Program-made: the position numbers and the translations under genes | NCBI GenBank assembly: GCA_035572335.1 | Contig: DATNAW010000029.1 | Span: forward strand, 1-18,344 | DNA: 18,344 nt | Direction of reading: 5' to 3' | Origin: 66-474 sp035572335 | GTDB lineage: Bacteria; Pseudomonadota; Gammaproteobacteria; Xanthomonadales; Rhodanobacteraceae | The notes under the pieces: model-generated | Database searches by the model: none | What the model was told of the DNA's origin: nothing | The model's input: the letters and a program-made list of their open reading frames with translations, nothing else | Part shown: positions 1-8,566 of the stretch, in pieces | Layout: each line of letters begins with the position of its first letter | How positions within the stretch are numbered: the stretch's first letter is position 1

Positions 1-1852
1 CGATCGGGCACAGCGTCAGCGTCTCGAAGCCGAGGAACTCGCCGAATTCGCCATTGCCCGCGGGAATCGTGGCGGCCAGGTTCTCGATGCGCACGCCATG
101 CCGGCCGGGCTTGTAGATGCCGGGTTCAATCGAGGTGATCATGCCGACGTCCATCGCTTCGAGGTGCTGCCCCGAACGCGGCGGACGAATCGATTGCGGC
201 CCTTCGTGCACGTTCAGGCAATAGCCGACGCCGTGGCCGGTGCCGTGACCGTAATCGATGTCCGCGGCCCAGATCGGCGCGCGCGCCAGCGCATCCAGTT
301 GCTGGCCCGAGGTGCCGCGCGGGAACTTCGCGCGCGACAGCGCGATCACGCCTTTCAACACCAGCGTGACGTCGCGACGCTGTTCGGTCGTGGTCTCGCC
401 CAGGCTCCACATCCGCGTGATGTCGGTGGTGCGGCCGAGGTACTGCGCGCCGGAATCGATCAGCAGCATGCCTTTCGCATGCAATTCAGCGTGCGATTCG
501 GGCATGGCCCGGTAGTGCGGCAAGGCGGCATTGGCCTCGTAACCGGCGATGGTGGAAAAACTTTCGCAGACGAAGCCCGGTTGCTGCGCGCGCAGTTCGC
601 GCAGCCTTGCGTCCACGTCGAGTTCGGTCAGGCGTTCCCCGCGTTTCAGCGATTCTTCGAGCCAGCGCGCACCGCGCACCAGCGCCACGCCGTCGCGGCG
701 CATCGCTTCGCGGACGTGCTCCATTTCCTTCGCGGTCTTGCGCGCCTTGGCGACGGTGATCGGGCCGGTGGCTTCGACCAGCGTGACGTGCCCGGGAATC
801 GCATGCGCAATGGCGGCGGAAACCTGCGCGGGCGCGAGCAGGAGTTTCGTATTTTGCGGCAATCTGCTCAGTGCGTCGGCGATGGATTCGTAGGGCGCGA
901 TATGCACGCCATCGCCCGCGAGTGCGCCGATCAAATCCCTTCCCCCGCTTGCGGGGGAAGGTGCCCGACTATGGCCGACTGGATCGGCCGTGAACGGCGT
1001 CAGCCGGCCCGAAGGGCGAGCGCCATGGACGGCGCGAGTAAGGGCGGATGGGGGCGAAACTTGCGATCCAGTTTCGTGCTTGTTCGAGGCACTCTTTCCC
1101 CCACCCCGACCCTCCCCCGCAGGCGGGGGAGGGGGAACAGCTTGCAGTTTTGTTGGCTCGACGAACAAGGTTGCGCCTTGCGCGTCGATCATCAGGTGCG
1201 CGAGGAACACCGGGTTGTATTCGACGTCGCTGCCGCGCAGGTTCAGCACCCAGGCGATTTCATCCAGCGCGGAAACGATGTGATGGGTCGCCCCCGCGCG
1301 TTTCATCGCGGCACGCACGTCCGCAAGCTTTTCGGCGCGGCCGTGGATGGCGTAGTCGAGCGGATGTTCGTAGACCAGCGCATGCGGAAGCGGCGGGCGA
1401 TCGTTCCAGATCGCGCCGGGCAGGTCGTCTTCCACCAATTCCGCGCCATGCTTCGCCAACTGCTTGCGCAACGAACGCTCGGTGGCGAGCGACAGCATGT
1501 CGGCGGCGCAGGCGACCTTGTCGCCCGCGTGCACGCGCGTGCACAGCCATTCGACATGCTCCGGCGTATGCGGCACGTTCAACTTCACCAATTCCACGCC
1601 GCTGCCGGCGAACTGGCGTTCGGCCTGCGAGAAGTAGCGCGAGTCCGTCCACAATCCGGCAAAATCTTGCGTGACCACCAGCGTGCCCGCCGAACCGGTG
1701 AAGCCCGACAGCCATTCGCGCGCGGTCCAGTGCTCCGGCAGGTATTCGGAAAGATGCGGGTCGGCGGTAGGCACGATGCAGGCGGCGATGCCGCGCTGCT
1801 GCATCGCGTCGCGCAGCGCGGCGATGCGTTCGGGGATGTTGGCGAGGCTCAT
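1..1852 (-). CDS. Xaa-Pro aminopeptidase (aminopeptidase P, M24B; XPNPEP1-type), C-terminus cut by window edge
   Basis: Cytosolic metallopeptidase predicted to remove N-terminal residues preceding proline. Reading from ATG at 1852 gives 617 codons with no stop before the left edge. Residues 1-230 form the creatinase-like N-terminal domain (FTGSAGTLVV, DSRYF). Residues 306-365 continue the second domain and about 370-600 form the pita-bread M24 catalytic domain. The five dinuclear-metal ligands are all present: D466 and D477 (LLIDSGAQY, TTDITR), H540 (HGTGHGVG), E576 (SIEPGIY) and E590 (RIENL). Their spacing nearly matches that of human XPNPEP1. Only the last few dozen residues should be missing. 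Residues about 237-305 are an in-frame repeat rich in Pro, Gly and Ser that interrupts the second domain (see repeat at 932-1141). The start lacks a strong Shine-Dalgarno sequence. It is divergent from pyrG, with 122 bp between the start codons. Family is certain; whether the protein with the insert is active is unknown. Confidence 0.93.
   Translation of the reverse strand, partial: MSLANIPERIAALRDAMQQRGIAACIVPTADPHLSEYLPEHWTAREWLSGFTGSAGTLVVTQDFAGLWTDSRYFSQAERQFAGSGVELVKLNVPHTPEHVEWLCTRVHAGDKVACAADMLSLATERSLRKQLAKHGAELVEDDLPGAIWNDRPPLPHALVYEHPLDYAIHGRAEKLADVRAAMKRAGATHHIVSALDEIAWVLNLRGSDVEYNPVFLAHLMIDAQGATLFVEPTKLQAVPPPPPAGEGRGGGKSASNKHETGSQVSPPSALTRAVHGARPSGRLTPFTADPVGHSRAPSPASGGRDLIGALAGDGVHIAPYESIADALSRLPQNTKLLLAPAQVSAAIAHAIPGHVTLVEATGPITVAKARKTAKEMEHVREAMRRDGVALVRGARWLEESLKRGERLTELDVDARLRELRAQQPGFVCESFSTIAGYEANAALPHYRAMPESHAELHAKGMLLIDSGAQYLGRTTDITRMWSLGETTTEQRRDVTLVLKGVIALSRAKFPRGTSGQQLDALARAPIWAADIDYGHGTGHGVGYCLNVHEGPQSIRPPRSGQHLEAMDVGMITSIEPGIYKPGRHGVRIENLAATIPAGNGEFGEFLGFETLTLCPI
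932..1141. repeat. Composite REP-like palindromic repeat inserted in frame within the aminopeptidase gene
   Basis: About 200 bp bounded by two near-identical perfect 11-bp hairpins: 938-948 with 951-961 (core CTTCCCCCGC / GCGGGGGAAG) and 1110-1120 with 1123-1133 (core CCTCCCCCGC / GCGGGGGAGG). Between them lie two smaller hairpins: GGCCGA/TCGGCC near 973-989, and GCGCC/GGCGC near 1019-1035. There are also phrases (GGTGCCCGA, GGGCGGATGGGGGC, CCCCCACCCCGACCC) typical of intergenic repeats in Xanthomonad-type genomes. Its length keeps the minus-strand reading frame open, so it is translated as about 70 Pro/Gly/Ser-rich residues. No target-site duplication is obvious and no transposase is near. 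The exact ends are approximate because no empty allele is available for comparison. Confidence 0.8.
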
Positions 1853-1943
1853 TGCGGTGCATCCACGCTGAAAACGCTATTGTGGCGAATCCACGCGCGC
1901 GGGGGAAATCCGCCGCGGGGTCGCGCGCGCGGAAACGTGCCGC

Positions 1944-1949
1944 TAGAAT
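1944..1949 (+). promoter_or_regulatory. Candidate -10 element for pyrG
   Basis: TAGAAT, in the context GCTAGAATATG, lies 25 bp before the pyrG start. The same GCTAGAAT string occurs on the minus strand upstream of the aminotransferase. No convincing -35 is seen at 17 bp spacing, so this is tentative. Confidence 0.3.
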
Positions 1950-1974
1950 ATGCCTTTCCACGAACGGTCCGATC

Positions 1975-3642
1975 ATGACCTCCCTGATTTTCGTCACCGG
2001 CGGCGTGGTGTCCTCGCTTGGCAAGGGCATCGCATCGGCGTCGCTGGCGTCCATCCTCGAGGCCCGCGGCCTCAACGTGACGTTGATGAAGCTCGACCCT
2101 TACATCAACGTCGATCCCGGCACCATGAGCCCGTTCCAGCATGGCGAGGTGTACGTCACCGACGACGGCGCCGAGACCGACCTGGACCTGGGACATTACG
2201 AGCGTTTCGTGCGCACGCGGCTGTCGGGCAAGAACTCGATCACCACCGGCAAGATCTACGAAGCGGTGATCCGCAAGGAGCGCCGCGGCGATTATCTCGG
2301 CGCCACGGTGCAGGTGATCCCGCACATCACCAATCAGATCAAGCACGTGATCGATGAAGCCACGCGCGGCTTCGACGTGGCGCTGGTCGAGATCGGCGGC
2401 ACCGTGGGCGACATCGAATCGCAACCGTTCCTGGAAGCCGCGCGCCAGCTTCGCATCGAGCGCGGCGCCGACAAGGTGCTGTTCATGCACCTGACGCTGG
2501 TGCCGTTCATCAAGGCTGCGGGCGAGATCAAGACCAAGCCGACGCAGCATTCGGTGAAGGAACTGCGCGCGCTCGGCATCCAGCCCGACATCCTGGTGTG
2601 TCGCTGCGAGGAGCCGCTGCCGGAATCCGAACGCCGCAAGATCGCGCTGTTCACCAACGTGCCGGAAAGCGCGGTGATCAGCGCGGCCGATGCCGACACC
2701 ATCTACAAGCTGCCGTTGTGGCTGCACAAGGAAGGCCTGGACGACATCGTCATCGACCGGCTGCGCCTCGATGCCAAGCCGACCGACCTTTCACAGTGGC
2801 AGCGCACCGTCGATGCAGTGGAAAACCCGAAGGACGAGGTGCGCGTCTTCATCGTCGGCAAGTACGTCGAACACAAGGACGCGTACAAGTCGCTGGGCGA
2901 AGCACTGCGCCACGGTGGCATCCACAATGCCACGCGCGTCCACCTCGAATGGGTGGATTCCGAAGACATCGAAACGCGTGGCCCCGATGCGGTGCTGCAC
3001 GACGCCGATGCGATCCTGGTGCCGGGCGGTTTCGGCAAGCGCGGATTCGAGGGCAAGATCCAGACCGTGAAATACGCGCGCGAGCGCGGCATTCCGTATT
3101 TCGGCATCTGCTACGGCATGCACGCGGCGGTGGTGGAATTCGCGCGCGACGCGGCGGGCATTGCCGGCGCGGGTTCCACCGAGAACGACCGCGATTGCGC
3201 CGACCCGGTGATCGCGCTGATCACCGAGTGGACGCAGGGTTCGGGCGACGTGCAGAAGCGGGACGAGGCCTCCGACCTCGGCGGCACCATGCGTCTCGGT
3301 GCACAGGAGTGCCTGCTGAAGGCCGGAACGATCGCGCGCGAACTGTATGGCGCCGACACCATCCGTGAACGCCATCGCCACCGCTACGAGTTCAACAACC
3401 GCTACCGCGAGCGGCTGGAGAAAGCCGGCCTCGTGATCGCAGGCGTGTCGGTGGATGACCTGGTCGAGATCATCGAACTGCCGGTGCAGAAACACCCGTG
3501 GTTCCTGGCTTGCCAGTTCCATCCGGAATTCACCTCGACGCCGCGCGACGGCCATCCGCTGTTCAACGGCTTCGTGCAGGCCGCCCGCGAGTACAAGGCG
3601 ATGCGCGATGCACCGCGGCTCGCGAAGGAAGCGGCGGGATGA
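1975..3642 (+). CDS. pyrG: CTP synthase (glutamine-hydrolysing)
   Basis: Cytosolic enzyme of pyrimidine synthesis that aminates UTP to CTP using ATP and glutamine. The 555 residues compare with 545 in E. coli. The N-terminal synthase domain (about 1-267) opens with the P-loop GGVVSSLGKG at 9-18 and contains DPYINVDPGTMSP. The C-terminal class I glutamine amidotransferase (about 289-540) has nucleophile C379 (GICYGM) and the His-Glu pair H516/E518 (FHPEF). The residue four after the nucleophile is His383 instead of the usual Gln. The ATG at 1975 was chosen because the family starts at the MTSLIFVTGG block; an upstream in-frame extension to 1852 would overlap the divergent peptidase start. The stop overlaps the kdsA start (ATGA), so the two genes are probably translationally coupled. 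Confidence 0.98.
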   Translation: MTSLIFVTGGVVSSLGKGIASASLASILEARGLNVTLMKLDPYINVDPGTMSPFQHGEVYVTDDGAETDLDLGHYERFVRTRLSGKNSITTGKIYEAVIRKERRGDYLGATVQVIPHITNQIKHVIDEATRGFDVALVEIGGTVGDIESQPFLEAARQLRIERGADKVLFMHLTLVPFIKAAGEIKTKPTQHSVKELRALGIQPDILVCRCEEPLPESERRKIALFTNVPESAVISAADADTIYKLPLWLHKEGLDDIVIDRLRLDAKPTDLSQWQRTVDAVENPKDEVRVFIVGKYVEHKDAYKSLGEALRHGGIHNATRVHLEWVDSEDIETRGPDAVLHDADAILVPGGFGKRGFEGKIQTVKYARERGIPYFGICYGMHAAVVEFARDAAGIAGAGSTENDRDCADPVIALITEWTQGSGDVQKRDEASDLGGTMRLGAQECLLKAGTIARELYGADTIRERHRHRYEFNNRYRERLEKAGLVIAGVSVDDLVEIIELPVQKHPWFLACQFHPEFTSTPRDGHPLFNGFVQAAREYKAMRDAPRLAKEAAG

Positions 3643-4460
3643 AATTGTGCGGCTTCGAGGTCGGTCTCGACCGGCCGTTTTTCCTGATTGCCGGCCCGTG
3701 CGTGGTCGAGTCCGAGCAGTTGCAGATCGATACCGCCGGCCGCTTGAAGGAAATCACCGGCAGGCTCGGCATTCCCTTCATTTTCAAGTCCAGCTTCGAC
3801 AAGGCCAACCGTACCTCGTCGCAGAGTTTCCGCGGACTCGGGATGGAAGAAGGCCTGCGCATCCTCGGTGAAGTGAAAAGGCAAATCGGCGTGCCGGTGC
3901 TCACCGACGTGCACGAATACACGCCGTTCGACGAAGTCGCCGAAGTGGTCGACGTGATGCAGACGCCGGCATTCCTTTGCAGGCAGACCGATTTCATCCA
4001 GAAGGTCGCGCGCGTCGGCAGGCCGGTCAACATCAAGAAAGGCCAGTTCCTGTCGCCGTGGGACATGAAGAACGTGGTCGAGAAGGCACGCGCCGTCGGC
4101 AACGATCGGATCCTCGTGTGCGAGCGCGGCGCCAGCTTCGGCTACAACAACCTCGTGTCTGACATGCGCTCGCTGGCGGTAATGCGCGACACCGGCTGTC
4201 CGGTGGTGTTCGACGCCACGCATTCGGTGCAGTTGCCGGGCGGACAGGGCACCAAGTCCGGCGGCCAGCGCGAATTCGTGCCGGTGCTGGCGCGCGCTGC
4301 CGTCGCAGTCGGCGTCGCGGGTGTTTTCATGGAAACGCATCCCGATCCCGACAAGGCGTTGTCCGACGGCCCGAATGCGTGGCCGCTGGACAAGATGGAA
4401 GCATTGCTGGGAACGCTGAAAGAACTCGACGCCGTAGCAAAGCGCTCAACGCTTTTGTAG
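3639..4460 (+). CDS. kdsA: 3-deoxy-8-phosphooctulonate (KDO-8-P) synthase, metal-dependent type
   Basis: Condenses phosphoenolpyruvate with arabinose-5-phosphate to KDO-8-phosphate, the precursor of the lipopolysaccharide inner core, so the organism is Gram-negative. The 273 residues form a TIM barrel with KSSFDKANRTS (50-60), LTDVHE (88-93), NIKKGQFLSP (131-140) and SGGQREF (207-213). E. coli KdsA, the metal-free class, has Asn at the position that is Cys21 here (AGPCVVES). With H195 (FDATH), E232 (FMETHPD) and D243 (SDGPNAWP), this matches the four metal ligands of the Aquifex-type metalloenzyme. The start overlaps the pyrG stop by 4 bp. The pyrG-kdsA-eno order is conserved in many gammaproteobacteria. 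Confidence 0.97.
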   Translation: MKLCGFEVGLDRPFFLIAGPCVVESEQLQIDTAGRLKEITGRLGIPFIFKSSFDKANRTSSQSFRGLGMEEGLRILGEVKRQIGVPVLTDVHEYTPFDEVAEVVDVMQTPAFLCRQTDFIQKVARVGRPVNIKKGQFLSPWDMKNVVEKARAVGNDRILVCERGASFGYNNLVSDMRSLAVMRDTGCPVVFDATHSVQLPGGQGTKSGGQREFVPVLARAAVAVGVAGVFMETHPDPDKALSDGPNAWPLDKMEALLGTLKELDAVAKRSTLL

Positions 4461-4530
4461 AGCGCGCCTGCGCACGATTGCCGAAACGCGGCGACGCAAA
4501 GGTGTGCCCACGACATCACGGAACCGAAGC

Positions 4531-5829
<1,299 letters not shown>

Positions 5830-5844
5830 GAGAACAGTGAGCCA

Positions 5845-5890
5845 CGTGCGGAGCGGCTTTTGTGAAAAGTCAGGGCATGGATGCCCGTTC
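5845..5890. repeat. Short palindrome-bearing repeat-like sequence in the eno-ftsB gap
   Basis: The 137-bp gap contains GAGCGGCTTTTG followed by the perfect inverted repeat GGGCAT/ATGCCC (5873-5878 with 5881-5886). This combination looks like a worn member of the short intergenic repeats common in Xanthomonad-type genomes. Only one copy is present in the window, so membership in a family cannot be shown. No convincing terminator for eno is seen here. Confidence 0.3.
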
Positions 5891-5966
5891 TGGTGTTTGG
5901 CTGGAACGACTGATTTCGCCAGTCGACATGTTCCGTCGTGCAGCGATCAGGGACGATCGCACTGAC

Positions 5967-6311
5967 ATGCTCAAGTGGCTTGCGCTAATCCTGATTGCCC
6001 TGCTGATCGGCCTGCAGATCAAGCTGTGGGTCGGCGACGGCGGCATGCGCGACCTGCGCGCGATCCGCACGCGCGTTGCCGAGCAGCAGGCCCAGAACGC
6101 CAGGCTGAAGCAGCGCAACGACGCGCTGCACGCCGACGTCGAGGACCTGAAGCATGGCCAGGACGCTGCCGAGGCGCGGGCGCGCTCGCAGCTCGGCCTG
6201 ATCAAGCCGGGCGAGGTTTTCTATCAGGTCGTCAACGGACCTGCGGGCGCGACGAGCGCCGGGCCGCCTACGGCTTCCAGCGTCGCACCGGCGCCGGCGT
6301 CCAGCAATTGA
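5967..6311 (+). CDS. ftsB: Cell division protein FtsB
   Basis: Bitopic inner-membrane protein that with FtsL and FtsQ activates septal peptidoglycan synthesis. The 114 residues have a very short cytoplasmic start and one transmembrane helix (about 3-21, LALILIALLIGLQIKLWVG). A periplasmic coiled coil follows (about 30-66, VAEQQAQNARLKQRNDALHA), then the family block ARSQLGLIKPGEVFYQVV (about 74-91). An Ala/Ser/Pro-rich tail (92-114) is unstructured in appearance. The ATG at 5967 matches the E. coli N-terminus; in-frame upstream starts (GTG 5862, ATG 5877) would put about 35 polar residues before the helix and are not favoured. AGGGACG about 13 bp upstream may serve as the ribosome-binding site. 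It follows eno as in other Gammaproteobacteria, but ispD, ispF and truD do not follow. Confidence 0.93.
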   Translation: MLKWLALILIALLIGLQIKLWVGDGGMRDLRAIRTRVAEQQAQNARLKQRNDALHADVEDLKHGQDAAEARARSQLGLIKPGEVFYQVVNGPAGATSAGPPTASSVAPAPASSN

Positions 6312-6382
6312 TGGACGGCGCGGCGAACGCATTCCGCTAAACTTGTTCGCTGCGAAGCGATGACTTTCGGGGTGTGGCGACG

Positions 6383-7177
6383 ATGCGGGTGCTGTTGAGC
6401 AATGACGATGGCGTGGATGCGCCCGGCATCCTTGTGCTCGCCGAGCATTTGGCCGAGCTCGGGGAAGTGACCGTCGTCGCGCCCGACCGCGACCGCTCCG
6501 GCGCCAGCAACTCGCTCACGCTCGACCAGCCGGTGCGCGTCGCGCACCTCGACGATGGCCGCTATCGCGTCGCCGGCACGCCGACGGATTGCGTGCACCT
6601 CGCGCTCTCGGGTTTGCTGGACGACGAGCCCGACATTGTCGTCTCGGGCATCAACAATTCCGCCAACCTCGGCGATGACGTGATCTATTCCGGCACCGTC
6701 TCGGCGGCGATGGAAGGTCGCTTCCTCGGCCTGCCCGCCATCGCGGTGTCGCTGGCCGGCGTCGGCGAACAGCACGATGGCCGCGGTCATCACTTCGATT
6801 CCGCTGCGCGCGCTGTTTCGCTGTTGATGCGGCGGCTGCTCATCGATCCGCTGCCCGCCGACACCATCCTCAATGTCAACGTGCCGGACCGGCCGTGGGG
6901 AGAAATCGCGGGTTTCGAAGTGACGCGCCTTGGCAGCCGGCATCGCGCCTCGCCGTGCATCGCGCAGCGTGACCCGCGCGGACGCGTGGTGTGGTGGATC
7001 GGCGCCGCGGGCGACGCCGACGATGCCGGTCCCGGCACCGACTTCGATGCGGTGCGCCGCGGCTTCGTTTCGGTCACGCCCATCCACGTGGACCTGACGC
7101 GCTTCCAGGCACTGGAAAACGTATCGAAGTGGATCGGCGGACTGACGGCGCAGTTGCAGGGAGAGCAGGCGGCATGA
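6383..7177 (+). CDS. surE: 5'/3'-nucleotidase (stationary-phase survival protein SurE)
   Basis: Metal-dependent nucleoside monophosphatase of the SurE family. The 264 residues compare with 253 in E. coli. The N-terminus MRVLLSNDDGVDAPG carries metal ligands D8 and D9. S39 (DRDRSGASNSLT) and N91 (VSGINNSANLGDDVIYSGTVSAAMEG) complete the site. The ATG at 6383 was chosen because GGGG at 6369-6372 lies 10 bp upstream; the in-frame GTG at 6374 directly abuts that purine run and would leave it no room to act as a ribosome-binding site. The stop overlaps the pcm start (ATGA). The 71-bp gap after ftsB contains no trace of the usual ispD-ispF-truD genes. Confidence 0.96.
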   Translation: MRVLLSNDDGVDAPGILVLAEHLAELGEVTVVAPDRDRSGASNSLTLDQPVRVAHLDDGRYRVAGTPTDCVHLALSGLLDDEPDIVVSGINNSANLGDDVIYSGTVSAAMEGRFLGLPAIAVSLAGVGEQHDGRGHHFDSAARAVSLLMRRLLIDPLPADTILNVNVPDRPWGEIAGFEVTRLGSRHRASPCIAQRDPRGRVVWWIGAAGDADDAGPGTDFDAVRRGFVSVTPIHVDLTRFQALENVSKWIGGLTAQLQGEQAA

Positions 7178-7854
7178 CGCATCTGTTCGGCGCTGCAGCG
7201 ACGTCCGCACGCGGCCACGGAATGACTTCGCAACGCGCGCGCGACCGGCTGGTCGCGACGTTGCGCGCGGAAGGCATCAAGGATGCGCGCGTGCTCGACG
7301 TGATCCGCACCATGCCGCGCCACCTGTTTCTCGACGAGGCGTTGTCGGCGCGTGCGTACGAGAACAACGCTCTGCCGATCGGGCTCGGCCAGACCATCTC
7401 GCAACCGTGGGTGGTGGCGCGCATGACCGAACTGCTGATCGAGCACGGCACGCCCGAACGCGTGCTGGAAATCGGCACCGGCTCCGGCTATCAGGCCGCG
7501 GTGCTGGCCTCGCTGGTCGAAACCGTTTACACGGTCGAACGCATCGAGGAATTGCTGCGCAAGGCGCGGCGCCTGTTCCGCAACATGAAAATCGAGAACA
7601 TCCGCTCGCGCCACGACGACGGCAACATCGGCTGGCCTGCCGAGGCACCTTTCGACGCGATCGTGCTGACCGCCGCGGGCGAATCGCTGCCGCGCGCGCT
7701 GAAGGATCAACTGGCCGATGGCGGCGTGCTGGTCGCACCGTTGGGTCCGGCCGGCGCGCAGCGACTGACGCGTTTGCGTCGCGAGGGCGACGAATGGCAC
7801 GAGGAGGAGCTGGAGCCCGTGAGTTTCGTGCCGCTGCTGGGTGGCCTCGGTTGA
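7174..7854 (+). CDS. pcm: Protein-L-isoaspartate O-methyltransferase
   Basis: Cytosolic S-adenosylmethionine-dependent enzyme that methylates L-isoaspartyl residues in aged proteins so they can revert to aspartate. The 226 residues compare with 208 in E. coli. ALPIGLGQTISQP (66-78) is the substrate-binding loop typical of the family. VLEIGTGSGYQ (97-107) is the cofactor motif, and FDAIVLTAA and a C-terminal FVPLLGGLG follow. GGGAGAG about 10 bp upstream supports the ATG at 7174, which overlaps the surE stop; the internal ATG at 7222 would give a length closer to E. coli. The stop overlaps the next gene (TGATG). Confidence 0.96.
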   Translation: MTHLFGAAATSARGHGMTSQRARDRLVATLRAEGIKDARVLDVIRTMPRHLFLDEALSARAYENNALPIGLGQTISQPWVVARMTELLIEHGTPERVLEIGTGSGYQAAVLASLVETVYTVERIEELLRKARRLFRNMKIENIRSRHDDGNIGWPAEAPFDAIVLTAAGESLPRALKDQLADGGVLVAPLGPAGAQRLTRLRREGDEWHEEELEPVSFVPLLGGLG

Positions 7855-8495
7855 TGGGCGCCGACCTGCCGACGGGCGAGCCCAAGCGCGGGTTCAGCCT
7901 GTTCAGGCCCCTTTATGAAAAGGCCATCGAGTGGGCCGCGAAGCCGCGCGCCGACGTCGGGCTTGCGCTGCTGAGTTTCGTCGAGGCTTTCATCTTCCCG
8001 GTGGCTCCGGAAATCATGCTGGCGCCAATGACGCTGGCGCGGCCTCGCAGGTGGTGGCAGTTCGCGTCGCTGAGTCTGTTCTTCTCACTGCTGGGCTCGC
8101 TGGTCGGTTACGCGCTGGGCCACTATGCGTTCGACGCGGTGAAACCGTTGCTGGCGCAGATAGGCTGGCTGCCGCATCTCGAAGCGCTGGTGCATACGCT
8201 GGGCGCGGACGCGAAGGCGCATCCCTGGAAGGCGTTCTGGCTTCTGGTTGCCGCGGGCTTCGTCCCCATTCCGATGAAAGTCGCAAGCTGGGCCTGCGGC
8301 ATCGTCGGCATGCCGATCCTGCCGTTCCTCGGCGGCATCGCGGTGGGCCGCGGCAAGCGCGTATTCCTGGTCGCGGGCGTGATCCGGCTGGGTGGCGAGC
8401 GCGCCGAAAAGCTGCTGCACAAGTACATCGAGATCATCGGCTGGGCGATCGTCGCCATCGTCGCCGCGCTGCTGCTGTGGTGGTGGTTGCGTTGA
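7854..8495 (+). CDS. YqaA-family membrane protein (DedA/VTT superfamily)
   Basis: A 213-residue inner-membrane protein of the DedA-like VTT (SNARE-associated Golgi) superfamily, YqaA branch. Some relatives move phospholipids or influence membrane polarity, but no substrate can be assigned here. Hydrophobic segments lie at about 35-55 (containing FVEAFIFPVAPE), 68-92, 125-148 (AAGFVPIPMKVASWACG, matching the family's G-x-x-P-I-P-x-K loop) and 195-212 (ending in LLLWWWLR). It is coupled to pcm by a TGATG overlap, an arrangement common in related genomes, where nlpD and rpoS often follow. Here the next gene is instead a convergent psiF. Confidence 0.85.
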   Translation: MGADLPTGEPKRGFSLFRPLYEKAIEWAAKPRADVGLALLSFVEAFIFPVAPEIMLAPMTLARPRRWWQFASLSLFFSLLGSLVGYALGHYAFDAVKPLLAQIGWLPHLEALVHTLGADAKAHPWKAFWLLVAAGFVPIPMKVASWACGIVGMPILPFLGGIAVGRGKRVFLVAGVIRLGGERAEKLLHKYIEIIGWAIVAIVAALLLWWWLR

Positions 8496-8517
8496 TCGTT
8501 GGCCTGCGGCACGCGTG

Positions 8518-8545
8518 AAAAAAACGCCCGGCGCAGCCGGGCGTT
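8518..8545 (-). terminator. Intrinsic terminator of the psiF gene
   Basis: Perfect 10-bp stem, AACGCCCGGC (8523-8532) with GCCGGGCGTT (8536-8545), loop GCA, followed on the minus strand by seven U (A-run at 8518-8524). It lies 21 bp beyond the psiF stop. On the plus strand the stem is followed only by TTCTCGCTT, so termination of the pcm-yqaA transcript there would be weaker. Confidence 0.88.
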
Positions 8546-8566
8546 CTCGCTTGATGCGAGAGGCGA

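Noticed and set aside
938..1133. CRISPR array
   Set aside because: Only two related hairpins with no regular repeat-spacer pattern and no cas genes.
932..1141. Peptidase as a pseudogene broken by the repeat
   Set aside because: Codon-by-codon reading across the repeat shows no stop and no frame change, and all metal ligands lie downstream in the same frame.
1887..1931. CG-rich inverted repeat between the peptidase and pyrG
   Set aside because: The pairing rests on CGCGCG runs that are common throughout this GC-rich sequence and self-complementary by chance.
98..1978. Long plus-strand open frame of 626 codons
   Set aside because: It lies antisense to the aminopeptidase, whose minus-strand frame carries all family motifs. 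High GC content readily leaves the opposite strand open; the plus-strand product is Arg/His/Ala-rich without recognisable motifs.
5830..5856. Possible terminator after eno (AGCC...GGCTTTT)
   Set aside because: Only a 4-bp stem with an 11-nt loop; too weak to claim.
5862..5966. Upstream GTG start extending FtsB by 35 residues
   Set aside because: FtsB proteins begin almost directly with the membrane helix; the extension is polar and overlaps a repeat-like palindrome.
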